A stretch of DNA of 64,000 bases from positions 305,567 to 369,566 of the forward strand of contig ML976725.1 of the NCBI GenBank assembly GCA_010015655.1, given 5' to 3'. This document shows, piece by piece, positions 58,613-64,000 of this stretch (within the stretch, counting starts at the first letter, position 1; every line of letters starts with the position of its first letter). Source of the DNA: Bimuria novae-zelandiae CBS 107.79. Taxonomy: Eukaryota > Ascomycota > Dothideomycetes > Pleosporales > Didymosphaeriaceae. A program made the position numbers and the translations under genes. The notes beneath the pieces are model-generated. The model saw only the letters and a program-made list of their open reading frames with translations, made no database searches and was not told where the DNA came from.

Positions 58613-61600
58613 ATGTCCGAATCGCCCTCATCGCCCTCATCGCCCTCAGACGCATATGCTTTGCTAGAGTCCTCTTTTACCGCATCGCCCAACCTTCGCT
58701 CCCACAAGCCGCTCCCGCGCCGGAGCGACAGCCATCGTAGGTACGAACCTGCCGCGCTGAAGGAGGCGCCGTTGTGGCGAGACGATGAGGCAGATTCGCT
58801 GGCCAGCAGCGAGCTCCCCACGCCCACGCCTTTGGAGGGCCCTCCAGCCCTGAACGGTGCCGACAGTGGGCTTCCACCCACTCCACCCTCGAACTCACAG
58901 GACGGATTACCTGCAACGGATTACAGTCCTCCGCCCCATGCGGATAGCGTTGTGACGTCGCTGACATCGCGCAAGTCGACTTTGAGCACCCCGGTTAACC
59001 AGCGCAGCCCTCCCACGCCCGATCCCAGCCCACCAAGAAGAGCAGCCCCATCCATGGCGACTCCTGAACGTTCGGCTCCTGTAACCTATCCATCGTCCCG
59101 CGCAGAGTCCTTTACGACCGCAAGAGAAGAGCCATCATCGAGCCGATCGAGCACACCCACACCCGCACACCTGAGCGTTGTGGAAGAGGATCGGGGTCTG
59201 GGTCTGGCGTTCGAGCGAGAGGACGATGACATCACTCCAAGGAATACCATGGTGGAGACGCCCGTGGAAAATGAGGCGACAGAAAGTAGAAGCGGGTGGG
59301 ATGGCAAGGATAGCCTGGATATGGAAGAAATACCAAATCGGGAGTGGGACACAAATTTGATGCGAAATGTGACGATGCGCAAGCGGCCGAACAAAAAGCC
59401 GTCTCCGCAAAAGCAGCCGGTCTCGCCCAAGCCTGCGTCACCAAATACATCCCCAGCCGCTGCGTCGACGCCGCGGCGGGGCTCTGGTCTTCGCCAGCGC
59501 GTCGAGGCGAGTAGCCACAGCCCTCACACACCTTCTATTGAAAACTTTGCGAAGTCAATCGGCTGGCCTACCGAGGGGTCAGTGACATCGCATGCGAAGG
59601 GCAGCGAAGCTGAGCGAAAGCGCTACTCCGCTTCATCCATGTCGTCGACCATAGTGGAGGCCATGGTTGTGGTGACACCTCCGCAAAGACGACGAACCCT
59701 GCGTCATTCGGGAAAGAACTTGGCTTACAGAGGAGAGCCAGAATCCCCAACAGACAATGGGTCGAGAGCTTACTCTCGTGCGTCCATGCAATCGGAGGAT
59801 GTGCCGCTACACCGGCTCGTCCACAAAAGGTTCAGCATCAACGACAGAAGCAAACGTATCAGTTCGGATTCTGCTACTCTGGGTGACCGCACGGCTTCGC
59901 CGGCGTCACTTCGACAGCGTGCTGAGGAGAGTGCTGCAGTCACCTTGGCCCACCAACGATCCGTCAAGAGCGTATTACAGCCTGCCTCCGATATCATGGC
60001 ACGGTCAAATTCTGTCACTAGAAGTCAACCTGCTAAGAATTTTCATAAACGTATTGCATCAGCTCCTGAGGCAGCTAGCGGAAGACGAACTCCCTCCATT
60101 TCGAACAGCGCCATCGAGATCTCTCCGCCCGAAAGCCCAAGTCCTAAGCGCGAACGGAAAACATCATCAAGGCTTGCTCACGTAGAGGTGGCAACACCGT
60201 CGTCGCTCAAAGAGAACAAACACGATCTTCTGCTCCCCAAATTGGTGCGCGAAGCATCGCCCACTCCTAAAGCAAGAGCGTCCAAACCTACGCCTAATAT
60301 CAATAAGTCGCTTCCGGAGATACCTCTGGAACTTCCCATACAGTCCACCAACGAACTTCCTGGAGATGACTACGAGGTGCATGATCCAGATCTGCAAGAG
60401 GCTCGTGCTCCGTCTGCTATGCTCGATAGAGTACGGCACCTGTTAGCTGCACAGGAGTATCCAGAGCCAACGAGCGCTGAGCCTCCACAGACTCAAGAAG
60501 CCTCGCGGCCACAAGCATCGCCAACCGAAATCTCACCACGCGTGCGCCGGGGATCAGCGTCCACGCGCGGGCGTTCGGAGGAAAGAAGGCGAAGCTCACT
60601 TAGTCAAGATCGGACGTCTCGCTCACGAGACGGGCTTCTGCGTCCCAGCTTGGATCGTGTGCACGCCGAAGAGCTTCCTCACTCAAGTCATGAATTGCAT
60701 TCCTTCCACACGGACGAGAATGGTCGCGTCAGCTTCGACAGGTCCACTACAAGGACCGACGAACACGCGATGGCTCGTCATCTCTTCTCTCAAACGACTC
60801 CATTTTCGCAGTTCTCCGATACCCCTATTGAAGTCAGTGAAGCTACCGCGGTTAGCATTTATCCTCACAACAACCACTCCCTTCTTGTCGTGCAACAAGT
60901 CGCCCGCGGAAGCCTACAGCCTGAGGAAGGTCATTATCTCGCGAACAATGCACATTTCAGAGCTCCCGATGTTGAAGAACTGGAGGTGCCCTCGACGCCG
61001 CCTTTCTTCGATGCAAGCGAAGGTCCTACCGCAGAACTATCGAGGCCTGTCCTTACTCTTGAACCTTCGACCCCACCGATGCAGTTCGATCTTCCCGCTC
61101 CAGGAGCCGTCGATTCGCCGCTGAAAAACCCGCGCAAGCCGCCTGAGCCTCCCGTCATCAAGTTCATCCCGCCTACTCCTGCCGAGGAAGTGGACCGGCA
61201 GCTTGCGCCCACCGTACCAGGTCCGCCTAAACGATCCCATTCACATCCCCAGCGACGCCTATCCTTGAAGCAACGCGCCCGTCGTTACTCCGACAACTTC
61301 ATATCGCCTTTCCTTGCTCGCGCATCCAGCATGCGCGGTCGATCCGCTAGCGTTTCACACCACGATCATGGACAAATTCAAGTGCCAAACGTCAACGCTG
61401 AAGATGGCAGTCTCCATCCTTTCTGGCGCCCACGCGGGTTCTGGGACGGCTTTGAGGACAGCGACTCCGAAAGCGACGATGGTGTTCTCCCAGCCGGCGG
61501 CGACACAAGCGACATCGAAGACGAGGATTCCGAGCCACCGTCACCCCGCAAACTAGGCGCTCTAGGCAGGCGACTAACCAGCGGCTTCAAGAACCACAAC

Positions 61601-62041
61601 AACTTCCTCATCGGCAACTCCCTAGCCATCGAGCGCTCAGGTACCAACCGGCGCAGACCGCCCGTCCTTCTCCCACCTCGTGATGTGTCTAATAATACGA
61701 CGAAGCGCGAGGCGCCGAAGTCGCTCATTCACCCCCCTACATTCCCCTTCCGCCGCTCCCAGTCAGCGCGTATACGGAAACGGCAGTCCCGTGCGTCGCT
61801 CGCGTCGTCGAGTACCTTTGAACGGCCTCGACGACGCTTCACCGGCCGCGAAACATGGCGACAGGGCAAGAAGATTCCAGGTTTAAAAGGCGTACAGGTG
61901 CAATACATCGGGTTAAGTGGCGTGAAAGAACGATTCCGCGAGAAGCGTGCGGAGAGGCGGCGCAAAACTTTGAAAAAATCTATCGGCGGGAGGTGGTATG
62001 TTGAACCGGGGACGCCGGGTGGGGCTGCTGCGCATGATTAA
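58613..62041 (+). CDS. large disordered Ser/Pro-rich fungal protein
   Basis: One open frame of 1142 residues without introns, starting MSESPSSPSSPSDAYALLES, where a 9-bp repeat (tcgccctca) encodes the first SPS repeats. The N-terminal two thirds are low-complexity Ser/Pro/Thr with many SP and TP sites. Folded-looking pieces include EIPNREWDTNLMRNVTMRKR (about residue 240) and HPFWRPRGFWDGFEDSDSES (about 935). The C terminus is very basic: KGVQVQYIGLSGVKERFREK and RRKTLKKSIGGRWYVEPG. Stretches of this kind are conserved in filamentous ascomycetes, but function is unknown. Abundant SP/TP sites suggest phosphorylation by proline-directed kinases, which is inference. Codon use and length make it a confident gene. 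Confidence 0.85.
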   Translation: MSESPSSPSSPSDAYALLESSFTASPNLRSHKPLPRRSDSHRRYEPAALKEAPLWRDDEADSLASSELPTPTPLEGPPALNGADSGLPPTPPSNSQDGLPATDYSPPPHADSVVTSLTSRKSTLSTPVNQRSPPTPDPSPPRRAAPSMATPERSAPVTYPSSRAESFTTAREEPSSSRSSTPTPAHLSVVEEDRGLGLAFEREDDDITPRNTMVETPVENEATESRSGWDGKDSLDMEEIPNREWDTNLMRNVTMRKRPNKKPSPQKQPVSPKPASPNTSPAAASTPRRGSGLRQRVEASSHSPHTPSIENFAKSIGWPTEGSVTSHAKGSEAERKRYSASSMSSTIVEAMVVVTPPQRRRTLRHSGKNLAYRGEPESPTDNGSRAYSRASMQSEDVPLHRLVHKRFSINDRSKRISSDSATLGDRTASPASLRQRAEESAAVTLAHQRSVKSVLQPASDIMARSNSVTRSQPAKNFHKRIASAPEAASGRRTPSISNSAIEISPPESPSPKRERKTSSRLAHVEVATPSSLKENKHDLLLPKLVREASPTPKARASKPTPNINKSLPEIPLELPIQSTNELPGDDYEVHDPDLQEARAPSAMLDRVRHLLAAQEYPEPTSAEPPQTQEASRPQASPTEISPRVRRGSASTRGRSEERRRSSLSQDRTSRSRDGLLRPSLDRVHAEELPHSSHELHSFHTDENGRVSFDRSTTRTDEHAMARHLFSQTTPFSQFSDTPIEVSEATAVSIYPHNNHSLLVVQQVARGSLQPEEGHYLANNAHFRAPDVEELEVPSTPPFFDASEGPTAELSRPVLTLEPSTPPMQFDLPAPGAVDSPLKNPRKPPEPPVIKFIPPTPAEEVDRQLAPTVPGPPKRSHSHPQRRLSLKQRARRYSDNFISPFLARASSMRGRSASVSHHDHGQIQVPNVNAEDGSLHPFWRPRGFWDGFEDSDSESDDGVLPAGGDTSDIEDEDSEPPSPRKLGALGRRLTSGFKNHNNFLIGNSLAIERSGTNRRRPPVLLPPRDVSNNTTKREAPKSLIHPPTFPFRRSQSARIRKRQSRASLASSSTFERPRRRFTGRETWRQGKKIPGLKGVQVQYIGLSGVKERFREKRAERRRKTLKKSIGGRWYVEPGTPGGAAAHD

Positions 62042-62526
62042 TGTTCTGGTTGTCTGGCTATTCGCGCCGCTTATGTTTCTAGTGTAATTTGTTGGGTGCA
62101 TGAGGTGGGCGGGTTCTTATGATTGATATGTTGGCATGAACTTTTATATACCTCGGATTTTATGGATGGTGGGGGTGGGATTGTATAGTAAGGTTTTAGG
62201 ATGGTTTGTGAGATGAATGAATCATGATTTATGAGGATTATAAGCTGTTGGGGTTGTGTGTTTTTGCCTTGCCTTTTGATAGTGTTGGGGTGATGTGTGG
62301 ACCGCGGTGCTCATGAGTAGGCTGTCTTGCAGCCCTGAAACACGATGTTTGAAATTTAAGTCCGTTTGATCCGAAACACGCAATGATGGGTGGGGAAGTG
62401 GTGCTTGCATCCAACCTTGCAAGTATTGCTATTCCGCTAGGTTATCAGGCGAAAACGGAGAAACAGCGGAAGAGGAAAGAATCGAAGACGGGACAGTAAA
62501 TCAGAAACACTTCCGGCTACGTACCC
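62042..62526. other. intergenic region
   Basis: About 485 bp between two plus-strand genes, moderately T-rich in its first half as expected for a 3' UTR. No gene is recognised. Confidence 0.45.
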
Positions 62527-63318
62527 ATGGCCACACACATCGCAAAGTCTGCGACTGCGTTCGTACCGCCCGGCCTAGAGTCGCTTTTCAAGCGTCTCCT
62601 CAAACTTCACCGGCAAGCCAACCAGTTCCACGAGTCCAGAAACACCGAGGAGCGCGACTTGGCTAGTGATGCGTCTCATCGGTATTTCAACGGTGTGTTG
62701 CAAGAGACAGTCGACATACTGCGGCCATTGTTATCAGGATCTCCAAAGACGAGCAAATTCCCGCGCGCTACCGCATCCGTCGAAGCCATCAATTTGGTAG
62801 AAGATGCTATCCATAAATTCAGCTCTTTAAATATAGCAGGATCGTCAAGAGATTATGTTCCACCGATAGACACGCGCGTACCTCCTGAGGACTCTCAAAG
62901 CGATGCGACAATCGAACAAGAGATCAAACGACTTCCAGAAGTGAAAACAGTCGTGGTCGAAATGAATGAAGACCAACAGGAAGATGAGTTCTTCGTGTTG
63001 ATTGAGATGTTCATCGGAGAGATCCACGAGATTCGAGAGCCACTTATCAAATGGTGGACAGCGTACAAAGCCGGTACGATGGAACTAAGCATCGTCGCAG
63101 TGCTGACAAACGTCGCGATCGATCTCGTTCGACAAGCGGAGCTGGAATTTGAACAGTTTCTCGTTCGTCCGAAGAAGTTTCCTGCCGCTCTCTTCCCAGT
63201 ATCAACACTCCCGATACTGCTCTATCTTTGGGAAGACCCTCCTTGCGTGATTTGCCTTAAAGGAGCTTCAGAGATATTTCCGACCATCGATCAAGACTCT
63301 CCCTTTCGACATGAATAG
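62527..63318 (+). CDS. DUF6604-like fungal protein (short form)
   Basis: A single frame of 263 residues from ATG 62527. The sequence FVPPGLESLFKRLLKLHRQA with SDASHRYFNGVLQETVDIL, then the later WWTAYKAGTMELSIVAVLTN and AIDLVRQAELEFEQF, matches the layout of DUF6604 proteins as I recall them: a helical region, a charged linker and a helical block with a WW-x-x-Y motif. Family members are usually longer with a C-terminal region of several hundred residues, while this copy ends soon after the first block. It may be a truncated copy, or a 3' exon could be missed. Function unknown. Confidence 0.6.
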   Translation: MATHIAKSATAFVPPGLESLFKRLLKLHRQANQFHESRNTEERDLASDASHRYFNGVLQETVDILRPLLSGSPKTSKFPRATASVEAINLVEDAIHKFSSLNIAGSSRDYVPPIDTRVPPEDSQSDATIEQEIKRLPEVKTVVVEMNEDQQEDEFFVLIEMFIGEIHEIREPLIKWWTAYKAGTMELSIVAVLTNVAIDLVRQAELEFEQFLVRPKKFPAALFPVSTLPILLYLWEDPPCVICLKGASEIFPTIDQDSPFRHE

Positions 63319-63339
63319 CAGCGGCTTCTGCTCAGCGCG

Positions 63340-63484
63340 TCCAACAGTACGTACTACGGTCCGTAATCTACGGTCCGTAGTTGGTTTTTGACAGTACGTA
63401 CCGTAGTGAGGCGCCCACCGTACCGTACACCGTACCGTACCAGATTTTGACCCGTAGTACGGCTGTACGGTTCCTAATTAGGAA
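63340..63484. repeat. CGTAC-rich palindromic repeat cluster
   Basis: Dense short repeats: cagtacgtac twice, tacggtccgta twice, accgtaccgtac twice, and the perfect palindrome ttcctaattaggaa at 63471-63484. All lie within about 145 bp. It may be a terminal-repeat remnant or a miniature element. No protein is encoded. Confidence 0.6.
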
Positions 63485-63564
63485 GGAGGCGTGAGTAGAG
63501 CTCTGGGTGGCGGATTTGATGGATTTGATGGATCTAGCTGTTTTGGGTGTAGTATGTCTCCTCA

Positions 63565-63590
63565 CAGAGCAAATGCGGAGCTTCGGCCCC
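63565..63590 (+). repeat. candidate left terminal repeat of a hAT transposon
   Basis: The sequence begins CAGAG, the usual terminus of hAT elements, and continues caaatgcggagcttcgg. The preceding 8 bp (tctcctca, 63557-63564) would be the target duplication. The right end is outside the window, so this is a proposal only. Confidence 0.35.
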
Positions 63591-63659
63591 TGACTAACTT
63601 TTCGCCCTCATCCCTATACAATCGTCAGCCCGTTTATCTTGTTTATTATTAAATTCAAC

Positions 63660-64000
63660 ATGTCAATTGCTTCCTGGATGAACTCCTCTTATAATACGCG
63701 ATCGTCTCAAGTATTGCAGCCGTCGCAGCTATCAACACCGATACCGTATCATGCCTCTGCCGCCCGGAGAGCTCTCTCATCAGCCAGCTCCTCGCGATCG
63801 TCGTCGCCGTCCATCCATCCTCCCCACGAGTATCCTACGGACCGCAATAATGGCAGGGAGTTCGATATTGATTGGGCCAATCTATGGCACGGCAAGACGC
63901 ACCTTGTCGCCAATCGTATAGGATACCGCGTGCGGCATAAATCCAAGTCTCTGGGCGGCCGCAAAGCAGCATCAATATGGCGATACGGCGCAGAGTTGAG
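63660..64000 (+). CDS. probable hAT transposase, N-terminal part (runs off the edge)
   Basis: From ATG 63660 the frame stays open to the window end: 113 codons. After a Ser-rich start it reads FDIDWANLWHGKTHLVANR and RKAASIWRYGAEL. The last part resembles the start of the BED-type zinc-finger region in fungal hAT transposases (a Trp in S-x-W before a Cys pair that would lie beyond the edge). The nearby CAGAG terminus supports it. The frame contains no RIP-type stop so far, unlike the elements in the centre. Confidence 0.5.
   Translation, partial: MSIASWMNSSYNTRSSQVLQPSQLSTPIPYHASAARRALSSASSSRSSSPSIHPPHEYPTDRNNGREFDIDWANLWHGKTHLVANRIGYRVRHKSKSLGGRKAASIWRYGAEL

Overview
This is a chromosomal window from a filamentous ascomycete (Pezizomycotina, most likely a Dothideomycete). 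Genes carry short introns of about 45-120 bp with GTRNGT donors, CTNAY-type branch points and YAG acceptors. Many products are fungus-specific families, and the middle of the window is a TA-rich transposon block with the C-to-T/G-to-A decay expected of repeat-induced point mutation (RIP). All exon structures below were derived by hand from frame continuity and splice signals.

Left arm (1-15.7 kb), compact and gene-rich: the 5' part of a multi-pass membrane protein, a CorA-like Mg2+ transporter-family protein, a membrane-anchored metal-dependent amidohydrolase, a nicotianamine synthase, an F-box-like protein, the mitochondrial translocase subunit TIM50, and an ER degradation-enhancing mannosidase (EDEM/Htm1, GH47). 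TIM50 and EDEM are divergent over 258 bp; CorA and the amidohydrolase are divergent over 760 bp. A 19-bp minisatellite interrupted by a 355-bp assembly gap follows EDEM.

Centre (16-46 kb), accessory: a two-exon gene for a small single-pass membrane protein (17.8 kb); a TA-rich relic block; a 452-bp solo LTR with a TTATG duplication; a 5.43-kb Copia element (minus strand, ATATA duplication, primer site matching the initiator-tRNA anticodon arm); a 7.06-kb Gypsy chromovirus (minus strand, TTAGG duplication, chromodomain relic) whose LTRs match the solo LTR; a 3.31-kb PIF/Harbinger transposon with inverted repeats and TAG duplication; a probable second-family LTR; a decayed paralogue of the 17.8-kb gene's first exon; and a 5'-truncated Tad-like LINE. 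All coding relics carry stops or lost catalytic residues, mostly explicable by RIP.

Right arm (46-64 kb): two convergent F-box-like genes, a proteinase K-like subtilase pseudogene whose catalytic serine codon position is an in-frame TGA, a five-exon 1358-residue conserved fungal protein, a large disordered fungal protein, a DUF6604-like protein, a palindromic CGTAC-rich cluster, and the 5' end of what looks like a hAT transposase running off the right edge.

Functionally the arms hold housekeeping genes (mitochondrial import, ER glycoprotein quality control) plus metal-related genes (CorA-like, nicotianamine synthase). The genes are not an operon; shared divergent promoters are the only visible coupling. 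No clearly new multi-gene system was found. The most unusual items are the duplicated small membrane-protein exon at both ends of the transposon cluster, the TGA at the subtilase active site, and the fungal nicotianamine synthase.
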